DNA of 64,000 bases from Begonia masoniana (GCA_022432975.1 CM039509.1:18675760-18739759), one strand, 5' to 3'. Positions 45,010 through 58,432 are shown, counted from the stretch's first letter. Program-made: numbers and translations. Notes: a model not told the origin generated them from the letters alone.

Positions 45010-47262
45010 CGGCACCCTCTCGGGTGCCCAGCGTGCCAACTGCCATTTTTTCCATTTTTTCGACCTTTTCTCACTTTTCTTCAATTTTCGTTGAGCCAAA
45101 CATTCCAAAAATTCTAAATTTTTTACCACACCATCCCGACACCCTAAACTCCGTGTCCCGTGAAAATTTGAAAAACCGACTTAAAACGGTAAATAAAAAA
45201 AATAGGGAAAATAAACCCGACGTTGTTTATTTTAAAACTAAAACGAACGGCGTAACACCTAAATTTCTTTAAACCAAAACCTACAATTAAACCATAAAAC
45301 ATATAGTTTCAAACCACAAATACGTACGACCTTTATCCATCAACACAACAGACTCGCAACCCTTAAAAATATTTACGAAAACAGTTACAAATACAACGTA
45401 TCAAAACCTTCCAGTTTTTCTAACTTTTCTCAAAACAAACATTTACAAACAAAACTATCGACACCAAAACATTCACCTCTCACACTACCCGAGGAAAACA
45501 GTGGCCAAGACGCCCCGACAACAACCTGCACCGGCGCACTCCGCACTCCTCCTACTGCGGCCTAGTGCTCGGTCGTCTCCTCTACCTCACCTATATAGAA
45601 CTCATCACCTACACCATAGAACACAAAAAGTAAGCCTAACGCTTAGCAAGTAAGGAAAATAATGCACATTAACACACTAGATACTCGACTCATCTTAACA
45701 TGCAGTTTCTACACACTCTGTTGTTTTCTTTTCATTTCAGTTACATTTGTCTTTCACTTTCAGGTGAATCAAGTAGGCACACGCCCCCACATAGTCCAGG
45801 ACGGCCACGCCTTGATCCACAGAGCAAGACCGGAGGCACACGTCCTAACACAGTCCAGGACGGCCAACCGAATCCCCCCCCCCCAATTGATCGTAGAATC
45901 CTCATTGTGCCTTCAAGCACAAACAAGTCGAGGTATTCATACTCACGACACAATATGTAAATTAGCATAGCATCTCGAGTAAAATCCCTCGCGGGGTGGT
46001 CAACGAGCCATATGCCCGAAGAAGCTATTCTACTTGAGACCAAGTTGCATATCAATTCTTATCTTTCATCCTCGCCACTCACACATGCAAAACAGTGGTT
46101 TCGTAGTTTAGAAAACAATGATGCATGACACATGATGCATGACACAAATTAAAACACAGCAACAAGCAAACAATCCCTACCGTTCTATGGTGAAGGCCCG
46201 AAGGCAACAAACACTCATCCGCTACTTACCTGGTTGCTCGAATTTCAATTGTCCACTTCTATCAGTCAGTTCACTCGTTCGACAACCTAAAATAACAAAA
46301 CTCAACTTGGTAAGTCACCAATACAATCTAAGAAATTCTTAGACCTAAAACTAACCAACACTTAAACAATCTCACACTTAAAAAACTTAAACCCGATTTT
46401 TTACCCAAATTTGACCGTCCAACTTCAAACGGTCATAACTTTTTCGTTTTTCAATAGATTTCGACGTGCCACCCCAATTCCGAAACCTCTACGCATCTAC
46501 TATCCATTGAAACACTCAATTTAACCAAATACACAACTTAGCCAAACCAAAATTGCCAAAGACAGATTCGGCCATCAAGTGTTCCTAAACCGGTTTTTAT
46601 GGAACATTCCTCAAATCTTCAATCTAACCCCTCAATCAACCTAAACTATCCATTCAACAACTAAATCATCACATTTGGAATGAAAACAAGAATTTGAACC
46701 CCAATTTTCGGACTCCATGGTTAGGGTTTTCCAAACCCTAACCAAATCAAATCAAAACACACTAAAACCACCAAAAACCAACCCTAAAATGTATCTAACT
46801 AAAACCCCACATAAATTTACCTTGAAAATGAAGCAAAGGAGAGGAGGAAGGGCAGCTATGGAGGAGAGGAGAGAAATCGTGGAGGATGAGGGGAAAGAGA
46901 AGAAGAAATCACCTTTTAACCTAACCATTTTCCCACTTTTAACATTGCCCCACCAAGTTTATAAAATTGAAAATCCAACCCACCACTTTTCTCTTATATT
47001 TCCATCATGAATCATCCAAAACAAAGCCCCTTTTATTCACACAATTATGTGAAATTTGATTGGTTTACATAACTTTGACTTTTTCAAACACTATAAATGT
47101 TCAAACCATAAACTTTTCAAACTTTTGAATTTCAAACTAAATCCTTTTGACTTGTCAAACCTCTTCTCCACTTTGAATTGTTTTTAAACCTTTCATTCTT
47201 ACACAATAACCCTCTAATTGTCTAAGACTTATACACGTTAGAGAAAATTCTCGGGTGTTACA
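45010..47262 (-). repeat. 3' LTR of element F, outer end missing
   Basis: Minus-oriented LTR whose + strand ends CTCGGGTGTTACA. Compared with the F 5' LTR at 51935 it lacks about 230 bp at its outer edge, replaced by LTR E. It keeps the GAAGGCCCGAAGGC motif near 46190. It also keeps the full region around 45480-45655, which is deleted from the partner, and the unbroken site (CAATCTAAGAAATTC) of the G insertion. Confidence 0.88.
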
Positions 47263-47277
47263 ATCTACCCTCCTTAC
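47263..47277 (-). other. polypurine tract of element F
   Basis: Minus strand reads TAAGGAGGGTAGAT next to the 3' LTR, the same as B and G. Confidence 0.85.
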
Positions 47278-47282
47278 AAAAA

Positions 47283-50200
47283 TTTTGTCCTCAAAATTTG
47301 CGTACCTAAAGAGCTCAGGATAGCGCTCCATCATGTCTCGCTGTCGCTCCCACATCGCCTCCTCAACGTTGTGGTTGCGCCACAGCACCTTCACCAATGG
47401 AATGTCTTTGTTGCGCAAATTCTTCACTGCATAATCAAAAATATCCACCGGTTTCTCCTCGTAAGACAATGTAAGCTGCACATCGATGTCCTGCTGAACC
47501 ACTACATGCGAAGGATCCCTCAGGCACTTCCGTAGCATCGATACATGGAATACATTGTGCACACCCTCCATCGAAGTAGGCAGCTCCAACTGATACGCCG
47601 TTTTTCCTACTCGCTTCACAATCGGGAACGGTCCAACATACCTCAGAGTCAACTTCCCTCTCTTCCCGAACCTCATTACGCCCTTAAATGGAGAGATTTT
47701 CAGAAAAAACTTCATCTTTTACTTCAAATTCCAGCTCCCGTCTTCTACCGTCGGCATAGCTCTTCTGTCTGCTCTGAGCTGTCAGAATACGTTGTCAAAT
47801 AAATTTAATCTTATCTGTAGTTTGCTGTACAATCTCCGGGCCAATCAAAATAGATTCTCCGACCTCGTCCCAATAAAGAGGTGATCTGCACTTCCTTTCA
47901 TAGAGAGCTTCGTATGGAGCCATACCAATAGTATCCTGATAACTATTGTTATACGAGAACTCCACCAAAGGTAAATACTTACTTCAGGAACCCTGAAACT
48001 CCAGCACACAAGCTCGGAGCATATACTCAAGAATCTGAATAGTACGCTCAGATTATCCGTCTGTCTGAGGATGAAAAGCAGTACTGAAGTTCAACCGAGT
48101 CCCCATCGCCTTATGTAGACTCTTCCAAAACTTCGATGTGAACCTCGGGTCCTTATCTGATACAATCGAAGTTGGCACACTGTGTAATCGCAAAATCTCT
48201 TGAATGTAAAGTTCAGCAAACTGATCCATACTGCATGTCATCTTCACCGGTAGAAAATGGGCTGACTTTGTTAAATGATCTACGATCACCCATATGCCAT
48301 CAAATCCCTTCGTCGTCCTAGGCAATCCAACAACGAAGTCCATTGAAATCTGGTCTCACTTCCACTCTGGAACCGGTAATGACTGTAACTTCCCAGCAGG
48401 CCGTTGATGTTCTGCCTTCACCTGCTGACAGATCAAACATGTCTCTACAAACTCAGCCACTGACTTCTTCATACCAAGCCACCAATAATGCTGCTTGAGG
48501 TCTCTGTACATCTTTGTACTGTCAGGATGAACAGAAAACCTTGAAGAATGAGCTTTAACTAAAATCTCCTTCTGAAGCTGCTCATTGCTCGGAACATACC
48601 ACCGATTACGGAACTTCAGAATACCGTCATCTGAATAGCTGAACTCAGTTCTATCGTCAGACAACATACTCAACTTAAATTTGTTGCACTCCAAATCTCC
48701 CTGCTGAGCTTCCCGAATCTTTTCCAAAATGGTAGGCTTCAGGGATAGAGCTGCCAATACTGCTGTCACATCCGAAACCAACTCTAGATCAAATCTCTGA
48801 AACTCTGTGCTCAACTCCCTGGACATCTCCATTTCCATTGCTGACACTGAAGTCGATACACGGCTTAAGGCGTCTGCAACTACATTGGCCTTACCGGGGT
48901 GGTATTTAATCTCGAGATCATAATCCTTCACGAACTCTAACCACCGCCGCTGCCTCATATCCAGCTCCTTTTGAGTGAAGATATACTTCAGACTTTTGTG
49001 ATCTGAATAAACTTCGCACTGCTGACCATATAAATAATGCCTCCAGATTTTCAATGTAAACACCACAGCTGCTAACTCCAGTCGTGGGTCGGATAATTCT
49101 TCTCATACAACTTTAATTGCCTGGAAGCATACGCTATCACTTTATCAATCTACATAAGCACGCAACCCAGACCAATCCGAGAGGCATCACAATAATACAG
49201 AACTTCTCCTCGGCTACAGGCAATGTCAGAACTGGAGCTGTAGTCAATCTCTGCTTCAACGTCTGAAAGCTTACCTCACACTCTTAAGACCACTCATACT
49301 TCACGTCTTTTCTTGTTAACCGAGTCATAGGTGCTGTTATTTTAGAAAATCCTTCAATAAATCTTCTGTAATAGCCTGCTAACCCCAGAAAACTCCGAAT
49401 CTCGCTGACATTCTTCGGTTGAGGCCAATCATTAATCGACTGAATCTTAGCCGGATCCACTGATATTCCACCGCTAGAAATAACATGGCCAAGAAAATGC
49501 ACCTTAGTCAACCAAAATTCACACTTCGAAAACTTTGCATACAGCTAATGCCGCTTCAAAGTTTCCCGAACTATCCTCAGATGCTCCTTATGCTCCTCCT
49601 CATCACGAGAATAAACTGGAATATCATCGATAAACACAATCACAAATTTATCGAGATACTCCCGAAACACCCGATTCATTAAATCCATGAACGCCGCTAG
49701 AGTATTCGTCAAACCAAACGACATAACCAGAAACTCATAATGTCCATACCGAGTCCAGAAAGTTGTCTTCAGGATATCTTGTGATCTGACTTTCAACTAG
49801 TAATACCCCAATCTTAAATCGATTTTATAAAATATTCGGGCTCCTTGCAACTGATCAAATAGGTCATCAATCCTTGGCAACGGATACTTATTCTTAACTG
49901 TTAGCTTGTTCAACTCCTGGTAATCAACTCACATTCGAAGCGATCCGTCCTTCTTTTTCACAAACAACACGGGCGCTCCCCAAGGCGAGAAACTAGGGCG
50001 TATAAAGCCCTTGTCAACCAATTCCTCCAACTGCTTCTTCAATTCTTTTAACTCAGGAGGAGCTAGCCTGTAAGGATTCTTCGACACACGCTCAGCTCCA
50101 GGATACGTGTCAATGGCAAACTCGATTTCTCGGTTTAGAGGTAGACCAGGCAAATCATCCAGGAACACCTCGGGAAATTCACAAACGACTAAAACATCCT

Positions 50201-51776
50201 GAGGTTTTACTTCTACCAAAGCATGGACATTTACAACAGTTGCAAGAAAACAAATAAACTCACCCTTAACAGATTCCCGAGCATCCATCGCTGAAAGCTT
50301 CTGTACCTATCTCAAAGACTGTAGTGTAAGTTTCTCACCGTCCGGAGGATGAAAATTAACTGTTCCTACTTGGCAGTCAATCGTTGCATGGTGTCGGAAC
50401 AACCAATCCATACCGAGTATAACATCATACCCGGTTATCCCCATTACCATCAAAGTAGCAGGTAACTGCTTCCTTCCGACTGATATCAGACCATCCTGCA
50501 CTATCTGATCAGAATATAGACGCTCACCAGACGGTAAGAACACATCGAACATACATCCAGCAGGCTTCACTTGTAAATTCAATTTTACTACAAAGGTTGC
50601 TGCTACAAATGAATGGGATGCCTCTGAATCTATCAACGTAAAAGCTGACACTGAAGTAACAATTACAGTACCTGAAATCGCTGCAGAACGGTCTTCACTG
50701 TCAGGCTCAATCATAGCAAAAATTCTGGGCATTGCCTTGACTAGTTCTTTCTTCGCTACCGGGCAATCCTTCGCCATGTGACCAGATTTGTTGCAATTAA
50801 AACATCGAAGAACTTTCAGCTTCGGGCAATCTCAAAACATATGGCCAGACTCAAAGCAATTGAAGCATTTGTCGTCGTACTATCCACATTCTCCCGGGTG
50901 AGACTTCAAACACTTCGGACACTACGGAAACAATTTCTTCTATTGTGGTTGTGGCTTCTTGCCACTCCTCTGATCTTTCAAATTTCCTCCTGGTCATTTA
51001 GTACCTTGGAACTGAGAAGATGATCCGCCTCAACTAAACTGTGCAGTAATATCTTTAAACATCCTTTTTGGTGCTTCGACAGGTTTAAGAATTTTACCAG
51101 CAGTTGCCACCACTTCTAAAGCCTTTGTCGTCACTCGAGTAAATGGTATTCCATCAATCCCGAACATCTTTACCAACATCTCAATCTCTGGCTTCAAACC
51201 CTGCACAAACTAAAATATTTTATCTTCCTCTCTGCTGACCAAATGGCTGGTAAATCGGGATAGAGATTCAAACTGCTGAATATATTCACCCGCGGATCCG
51301 GTTTGCTTCAAGGCCACAAACTCCAATCTCTTCGCAGCTTGAACTGTTCGGTTGTAGTATTTTTCATAAAATAACTCTGTAGAGTCTTCCCATATCATGC
51401 TCTGAATATCAGTTGTAGCCTTTACTGTGGCCCACCAGCTTTGGGCACTGTTCGACAAGTGGAAAGTAGCACATTTCACCTTATTTTGTTCCTCCACCTC
51501 CGCAACACCAAACATGTTCTCCATAGTACATATCCAACTTTCGGCAGCTGTCGGATCAGTCAAACATCCTTCAAATGTCGAGGGCTTTAACCTTCTAAAT
51601 CGTTCTCCACTTGAGCCCGCTCCCGAGCCAGACCCCGCTGTCAAACCTCCTGGTAAGCCTTGAGTCATAAAAATTCCCAACAATTGTGATTGCACGTCCA
51701 ATAAATTCCGGAGTTGTTTATTTGGGTCCTCAGGTGGTTCTGGTTCATTCCGGGATCGTTCGGGGTTTCTTGGCAT
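47283..51776 (-). pseudogene. gag-pol of element F, decayed
   Basis: All domains of a Del/Tekay-type polyprotein can be traced on the minus strand. Gag starts MPRNPERSRNEPE. The knuckle CFNCNKSGHMAKDC is intact. Protease LIDSEASHSF has Glu for the Gly of DSG. Reverse transcriptase has VFIDDI near 49620. RNase H has [10 protein letters not shown] near 49010. The integrase HHCC site and DDE motif (SDKDPRF; the stop at about 48053 precedes SERTIQ) follow, then the tail LRNKDIPLVKVLWRNHNVEEA. The frame is broken by more than ten stops and at least two frameshifts (between 49284 and 49066, and between 48053 and 47715). The final frame lacks its stop and runs into the LTR to 47155. No protein of full length can be made. 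Confidence 0.93.
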
Positions 51777-51934
51777 TTTTAATTCTATTCCTATAAACAT
51801 GAGAAAATATAATCTGAGAAAGAAACTAACTAAAAATAAAGAAATACTTACAGTTGGTGAAGCACGTTACACGGCAGCCGGCATTGTCGGGTAATCCTTT
51901 GAACGACTCGACCACTTCCGCTCTGATACTAACT

Positions 51935-53354
51935 TGTAACGCCCCGAACCCATCCCGGCTTGGTGCGTCACTTTGCAAACCCAAACCGTGTTTAAAACGA
52001 CGTTTAAAATCATTTTTGATAAATTTCTGACTCGATTTGTGGGTTTTTCGAACCCTCAGAAAATGTTGGGAAACGTGCGTAAAATACGTTTAAAATACTT
52101 CGGAAAATGTCGGATCAAAACATAGTAGAAATAGAAATTTAAAAAAAAAAATTAAAAAAAAAACTGTTGGGGGCTGGCGCGCGCCGCGCTAGGCACCCTC
52201 TCGGGAGCCCAACGCGCCAACTGCCCTTTTTTCCATTTTTTTCGACCTTTTCTCACTTTTCTTCAATTTCCGTCAAGCCAAACATCTCCAAAAATTCTAA
52301 AATTTTTACCACACCATCCCGACACCCCCTAAACTCCGTGTTTTGTAAAAATCTTGAAAAACCGACTTAAAACGGTTAATAAAAAAATAGGGAAAGTAAA
52401 CCCAACGTTATTTATTTTAAAACTAAAACGGACGGCGTAACGCCTAAATTTCTTTAAACCAAAACCTGCAATTAAACCATAAAACATATGATTTCAAACC
52501 ACAAATACGTACGTCCTTTATCCATCAACACAACAGACTTGCAACCCTTAAAAATATTTACGAAAACATTTACAAATACAACGTATCAAAACCTTCCAAT
52601 TTTTCTAACTTTTCTCAAAACAAACATTTACAAACAAAACTATCGACACCAAAACATTCACCTCCCAAAACATCTAGTGTGTTAATGCACATTAACACAC
52701 TAGATGCTCGACTCATCCTAACATGCAGTTTCTACACACTCTGTATTTTTCTTTTCATTTCGGTTACATTTGCCTTTTAGTTTTAGGTGAATCAAGTAGG
52801 CACACGCCCCCACACAGTCCAGGACGGCCATGCCTTGATCCACGAAGCAAGACCAGAGGCACACGTCCTAACACAGTCCGGGACGGCCAACCGAATCCCT
52901 CCCAATCGATCGTAGAATCCCCATTGTGCCTTCAAGCACGAACAGGTCGAGGCATTCATACTCATGACACATTACGTAAATTAGCATAGCATCTCGAGTA
53001 AAATCCCTTGCGGGGTGCTCAACGGGCCACTTTCCTCACGAAGCCATTCTACTCGAGACCAAGTTGCATATCAATTCTTATCTTTCATCCTCGCCACTCA
53101 CACATGCAAAACATGTGGTTTCGTAGTTTAGAAAACAATGATGCACGACACACAATGCATGACACAAATTAAAACATAGCAACAAGCAAACAATCCCTAC
53201 CGTTCTATGGTGAAGGCCCGAAGGCAACAAACACTAATCCGCTACTTACCTGGTTGCTCGAATTTCAATTGACCACTTCTATCAGTCAGTTCACTCGTTC
53301 GACAACCTAAAATAACAAAACTCAACTTAGTAAGTCACCAATACAATCTAAGAA
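51935..53354 (-). repeat. 5' LTR of element F, part 1
   Basis: Starts TGTAACGCCCCGAACC on the + strand, with the primer site complement CTCTGATACTAACT just to its left. Compared with the partner LTR it has lost about 170 bp near 52670, where a perfect palindrome now stands. It is split by element G at 53355 and continues at 63253. Confidence 0.92.
52671..52706. repeat. 36 bp perfect palindrome at a deletion junction
   Basis: Left arm CATCTAGTGTGTTAATG, two-base centre CA, and right arm its exact reverse complement. The partner LTR of F has essentially only the right arm (near 45662-45680) and normal LTR sequence in place of the left arm. Confidence 0.95.
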
Positions 53355-55536
53355 TGTGACACCCGGTTCTATCAAACCACTTCTTTAATCTTTTTAAATC
53401 AATGACACGCTTTATATGATAATAATAAAAGTAGGGTTAATGGATGACTAGGCAAGGGCATAAGAGTAATTGGAAATTTTAAATGTGAATAACGTATTTA
53501 AGGAAAGAGGGTTGGGTTTAATGCACTGTAGCCGCCACTTTTCTCTCTCAGTTTTCAGCTCTCCAGCAAAAACCTCTGGGTGATTTCTTTCTTGCTTAAT
53601 TCTCTTTCAACTTAGGTACGTTTTTCCTCATTCTCTTGCGTTTTAGCAGTTAGATAACTGAGGGAGTGAAATGTGAGGATTTCAAGGATGCTGTAGATGA
53701 GAGTAGGTTCGGGTTTTTTGGGGATAAATGGGAATGTACAAGCAGTAGAGTTCCAAATTGGTTTCCTTGTTCTTCTGGTTAATTTTTGGTAAAGTTTAGT
53801 GAAGGTTTGATTGATGTGCTGTTATGAACTTAGGTGAGCGAGCTTCTAAGGTAGCTTACAGCCGAGCGATTTCCAAGAGACAAGGTAAGTGAAGTTTGCA
53901 TGTGCATTCGGGCCTACATCACAAAACAGTAGGATTATGTTTGCTTGAATGTGTTTGCATGTCATGCATCATATTTTGAAAGTATACGAAAATGAATTTA
54001 CATTAAATGGCATGGTAAGGAATGAACAGACTGTAATAGATAAGCTATTAAGGGAACTAATCCACCCCTTAACTTATGAATGGATTTATACTTTGGGAGA
54101 AGTGATCCGACTCCCAATTTCACAGGGGGATCTGAACAGTTGTTAAGGGAACTAATTCGCCCCATAATCAAGAAAGAGGATGTATGACTTTGGGAGAAGT
54201 AATCCAACTCCCAATTTCACAGGGGGATCAGACCAGAAACGAATGCATATGCAACTGAGATGAGAAAGTAGAAATTGCATGTGTAGGAACTTATGTTTCA
54301 GCATTTTATTTTATTACTGCTTTACTTACTTAGCATTAGGCTAATAGATGAGTTTTGTGATGTAGGTGAAGAAGTGACAGCAGATGTGTTCACTGAGTTT
54401 GCTGAGGATTAGTCTGGTTGGAGGAGTGCATCTATATGACAATCTGGCAACTGATGGGGCGGTTTAACTGGTGTCAGTGGATGAGAAGGTTTAGTGAACT
54501 ATGATTCAATTTAAGTATGTTGTGAGTTTCTATTACAGTGGTAGTTTTGAAGTTTGAATTCAATTTGAGACTTTTCTGATAATGATACTCTGTTGGATTT
54601 AATAGTGGTGTTTACTAAAGTTTGGAGTAATACATGGATTTAAATAGTTTGAACGATTTTTAGTAAAATGCTCAAATTCTTTTGGTAGTTGGAGTTTTTT
54701 TTGTTAGAGTGAAATTGTTGCTATGCTGTTTTCGTTGAGTATTTTTGATCTATCGGTAGATGATGTCTATCGGTAGATGTAGAGTTGTTGTTCTGTTGTC
54801 TATCGGAAGATGTCTTCAGTAAAGTCATCGAATGATGTCTTCTGTAAAGTCATCGGATGATGTCTTCAGTGGAAGTCATCGGAAGATATAAGTAGAAAAT
54901 TTGTTGTTTTGTAACCAGATGATGTCGAGTATTTTACCCATCGGATGATGAAGGTAAAAGTCTTTTGTCGAATAATTTATCCATCGGATGATGAAGGTAA
55001 AAGTCTTTTGTCGTTTTGTAACCGGATGATGTCGAGTATTTTATCTATCGGAAGATGTGAGTAAGTGTATTTGTCGTTTTGTGATTGGCAGAGGCTGGAT
55101 GGATGATTCATCAGGCTGACGTCATCGGTAGATGCGAGTAGCAAAACTTGTCGTTTTGCGATCGGCTGGAGTTGGAAGAATGATTCCTCCGGCTGATGTC
55201 ATCGGTGGAAGCCTTCAGTTTTATTTCTGTCCTTTTTCGTTGACCTTGTTTAGCGGCAGATGCGTTTGACTTTTTACGAATTTTGAGTATTTTACGCTTA
55301 AGCCTTCATCTCTTTTGTTCGAATTAATTCTTAATATTTAAACTGATTATTCGAACACTATTTTATAGTTTTGCTTATCTTTGCTTTGCTCAAAGATTTT
55401 CTGCTGCAAGTTTTTATGTTTTTGGCAAACGTTCAAATTTGACTTTCGAGCGAAGTTTTAAATTTGATCCAAAATTTCCTAGTTATGTTCGGGTTTATGA
55501 GTAACGAACTGAGTTTAGAAAACTCAGGGCGTTACA
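53355..55536 (+). repeat. 5' LTR of element G
   Basis: 2182 bp, TGTGACACCCGG...CAGGGCGTTACA, partner at 61077-63252. Element G is bordered by perfect duplications AAGAA (53350-53354 and 63253-63257), and the sister LTR of F shows the unbroken site. Contains a TATA-like GTATTTAAGG (53494), two ~110 bp repeats (54045-54240) and ATCGG-AGATG repeats (54745-55230). Confidence 0.96.
53616..54365 (+). other. predicted leader introns in G 5' LTR (two introns, 51 nt middle exon)
   Basis: Predicted intron 1 is 53616-53833 (CAACTTAG/GTACG ... GAACTTAG/GTGAG). The middle exon is 53834-53884 and intron 2 is 53885-54365 (GACAAG/GTAAGT ... GTGATGTAG/GTGAA). The middle exon has the same length as in B. The 3' LTR keeps all four junctions except that its last acceptor is GTGATATAG/GTAAA. 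Confidence 0.45.
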
Positions 55537-55538
55537 TA

Positions 55539-55550
55539 TGGTATCAGAGA
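55539..55550 (+). other. primer binding site of element G
   Basis: TGGTATCAGAGA lies two bases after the LTR end, a tRNA-Met type site identical to that of B. Confidence 0.88.
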
Positions 55551-55690
55551 CATTCAGTTAAACCGTTCAAAAGATTACTCATCAGTGCCAATCGTTGCAT
55601 GGAAGTACTTCAACAACTGTAAGTGTTTATGTTAACCTTAGCTAATAGATATTTAAGAGTGTAATTAACCCTGTACAGGAATTTAGTACA

Positions 55691-58432
55691 ATGGCCAGAC
55701 ACCCAGGGAGACCTAGAGTGCCAAGAGAAATGCCAAATGTGAGAGGTGAAGAGGAGCCTAGTGTGATTAGGCAGCTGAAAGATTTAGTGCGTCAGCAAAC
55801 TGATTTAGTGCGCCAACAGTCTGATCAACTAGGAGTACTGTTGAACCGAGAAGTACAAGGAAGTGCCAACTCGGGTTCTAGCAATGAACATTCTGGAGAT
55901 AGATTCTGGAGACTAAGACAACCCACGTTTGACGGACAGTCATCTGATCCAGTTATTGCTGAAGGCTGGCTTAGGAAGATTGAAAGTATGTTTAGGTGCG
56001 CCAACATTGGAGAAGGAGACAAGGTCACGTTGGCAACATTTCACTTGGCTGATGAAGCTCAACTCTGGTGGGAAACAATAGAGACCACCACTGACGTTTT
56101 GGCGATGCCTTGGTCACAATTCAAGGACATTATCTATGAGAAGTATTTTAACAGTACTGTCCAGACCGCGAAGAAGTTGGAGTTTCTGAACTTGAAGCAG
56201 ACAGGGTCCGTGGCCGAGTATAGTAGACAGTTCGAGTCCCTGTCTAGGTTTGCTGGACATTTTGCTCACAAGAACGAGGACAAGGTGTTCAAATTTGTGC
56301 ATGGACTGAAGCCGAAAATTTACCGAGGAGTTAAATTTTGTGGTATTAAAGGCTTGACATTCAGTGAAGTTGCGTCCACTGCTCTAGAAGTGGAAGAAGC
56401 TGAAAGGAAGTGTGCTGGACCAAAAGAGGTCCCACAAAAGTTTATCCAGCCACACCAACAAAGAGGAATGAAGAGGCCTAGTGAAGGCCAGAATAGTCCA
56501 GGAGCAGGAGGGAAAATACAGAATGCCAGGAAATTTCCCCAGTATCCTAAGTGTCTAAAGAACCACTTGGGCGAGTGTAGATTGGGCTTTGGGAGGTGTT
56601 TCAACTGTGAGGAGGTTGGACACACGTTCAAAGAATGCCCGAAGCCTAGAATTACCAGATGCTACAATTGTAACAAGGTCGGCCACATTAGCAGAGACTG
56701 CCCAGCTTCTAAGAATGGCCCTGCTATGATTAAACCGAGAATATTCTCCATGACGGAGTCGGGTGAGGAACAGCCCACTGTTGTTTCAGGTACTATATTG
56801 ATCAACTCTGTGCCTGCTTTTACTTTAATAGATTCTGGTGCAACACATTCATTTATAGCATCTGCATTTGCTGTTAAGTTAGATGTACAGTTTACCCCTT
56901 CCATGCATGTGTTTAATGTTGCATTACCCTCTGGTGAACGCATGCACTCTAACCAAGTGATGCTTTACAGTGATGTGTTAGTAGGGAACGTAAGTCTACC
57001 TACTGATCTTATTATTATGGATATAATGGGATTTGATGTAATCCTAGGAATGGACTGGTTGTTTAAACACCACGCCACAATTGATTGTAGAACTGAAATA
57101 GTTAGCTTCCAACCCCCTGGTAATTTGAAACATACCTTTCAAGCTTCAAAGAAGAGTAAGGAAATGTCTGTGATGACTTCTATTAACACTAGACCTTCCC
57201 TATGTGGAGAGTACTTGTGCTTCTTAGCTAGCGTTTTAGACACACAACTTGTAGGTAAAGTAAATCCTCAAAATGTCTTAATTGTCCAAGACTTTCCTGA
57301 AGTATTTCTAGATGACCTTCCTGGTTTACCACCAGATAGGGAAATTGAATTTGTTGTAGATGTTTACCCTGGCGCCGAGCCTGTGTCCAAAAATCCATAT
57401 AGATTAGCACCAACAGAACTTAAAGAATTACAGAAACAGTTGAAGGATTTATTGGAGAAAGGGTTCATACGCCCTATCTTTTTACCGTGGGGTGCACCTG
57501 TCCTTTTTGTCAAAAAGAATGATGGATCGATGCGGATGTGGATTGATTATCGGGAACTAAATAAACTAACTGTCAAGAATAAGTATCCATTGCCAATGAT
57601 TGACGATTTATTCGACCAACTTAATGGTGCAAGTGCCTTCTCAAAAATTGATCTAAAATCAGGTTACTATCAATTGAAAGTTAAATCTGAAGATATTCCG
57701 AAGACTACCTTTCGCACAAGGTATGGACATTATGAGTTTTTGGTTATGTCCTTTGGATTGACTAATGCACCGGCAGCCTTCATGGATCTTATGAATAGAG
57801 TGTTTCATGAATATTTGGACAAGTTTGTCATTGTGTTTATAGATGACATTCTAATCTATTCTAGTACCAAGGATGAGCATGCAAGACATTTGAGTTTGGT
57901 GTTAGGAGTACTTAGACACCACCAACTTGATGCTAAGTTTTCCAAGTGTGAGTTTTGGTTGGACAAAGTTCACTTTCTTGGTCATGTGATCTCTGGAGAT
58001 GGGATATCTGTCGATCCAGCCAAGGTTCAAGCAGTTAAGGAGTGGCCCCAACCGAAGAATGCTACTGATATTCGGAGTTTTCTTGGGTTAGCAGGATACT
58101 ACAGGACATTTATTGAGGGATTCTCGAAGATTGCTACACCCATCGCTCGGTTAACTAGGAAAAACATTAAGTATGCATGGACAGAGGAATGTGAATCCAG
58201 TTTCCAGACTTTGAAACGGAAATTGACCGATGCCCCAATATTAACCCTTCCTGTTGAAAATAGTAAATTCAGCATTTATTGTGATGCTTCCAAAATTGGT
58301 CTTGGATGTGTGTTGATGCAAGATGGTAAGGTAATAGCTTATGCCTCTAGACAGTTGAAAACTCATGAGAAGAACTATCCTACACATGCCTTAGAATTAG
58401 CTGCAGTGGTATTTGCACTTAAGATGATGTGA
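55691..58432 (+). CDS. gag-pol of element G, 5' part (gag, protease, RT, start of RNase H)
   Basis: The longest intact frame in the window (913 codons), starting [13 protein letters not shown] shortly after the primer site. Gag core about residues 75-210. Knuckles [14 protein letters not shown] (about 303) and [14 protein letters not shown] (about 324) are both complete. Protease [10 protein letters not shown] keeps the catalytic DSG (Asp 381). Reverse transcriptase carries [13 protein letters not shown] and VFIDDI (about 717). The RNase H start is IYCDASK (about 862). There is no stop before the 864 bp insertion at 58426, which ends the frame after LK. Sequence beyond the insertion (59295) is in frame with it, so the break was made by the insertion. 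G is the youngest autonomous-type element by coding preservation. Confidence 0.95.
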   Translation: MARHPGRPRVPREMPNVRGEEEPSVIRQLKDLVRQQTDLVRQQSDQLGVLLNREVQGSANSGSSNEHSGDRFWRLRQPTFDGQSSDPVIAEGWLRKIESMFRCANIGEGDKVTLATFHLADEAQLWWETIETTTDVLAMPWSQFKDIIYEKYFNSTVQTAKKLEFLNLKQTGSVAEYSRQFESLSRFAGHFAHKNEDKVFKFVHGLKPKIYRGVKFCGIKGLTFSEVASTALEVEEAERKCAGPKEVPQKFIQPHQQRGMKRPSEGQNSPGAGGKIQNARKFPQYPKCLKNHLGECRLGFGRCFNCEEVGHTFKECPKPRITRCYNCNKVGHISRDCPASKNGPAMIKPRIFSMTESGEEQPTVVSGTILINSVPAFTLIDSGATHSFIASAFAVKLDVQFTPSMHVFNVALPSGERMHSNQVMLYSDVLVGNVSLPTDLIIMDIMGFDVILGMDWLFKHHATIDCRTEIVSFQPPGNLKHTFQASKKSKEMSVMTSINTRPSLCGEYLCFLASVLDTQLVGKVNPQNVLIVQDFPEVFLDDLPGLPPDREIEFVVDVYPGAEPVSKNPYRLAPTELKELQKQLKDLLEKGFIRPIFLPWGAPVLFVKKNDGSMRMWIDYRELNKLTVKNKYPLPMIDDLFDQLNGASAFSKIDLKSGYYQLKVKSEDIPKTTFRTRYGHYEFLVMSFGLTNAPAAFMDLMNRVFHEYLDKFVIVFIDDILIYSSTKDEHARHLSLVLGVLRHHQLDAKFSKCEFWLDKVHFLGHVISGDGISVDPAKVQAVKEWPQPKNATDIRSFLGLAGYYRTFIEGFSKIATPIARLTRKNIKYAWTEECESSFQTLKRKLTDAPILTLPVENSKFSIYCDASKIGLGCVLMQDGKVIAYASRQLKTHEKNYPTHALELAAVVFALKMM

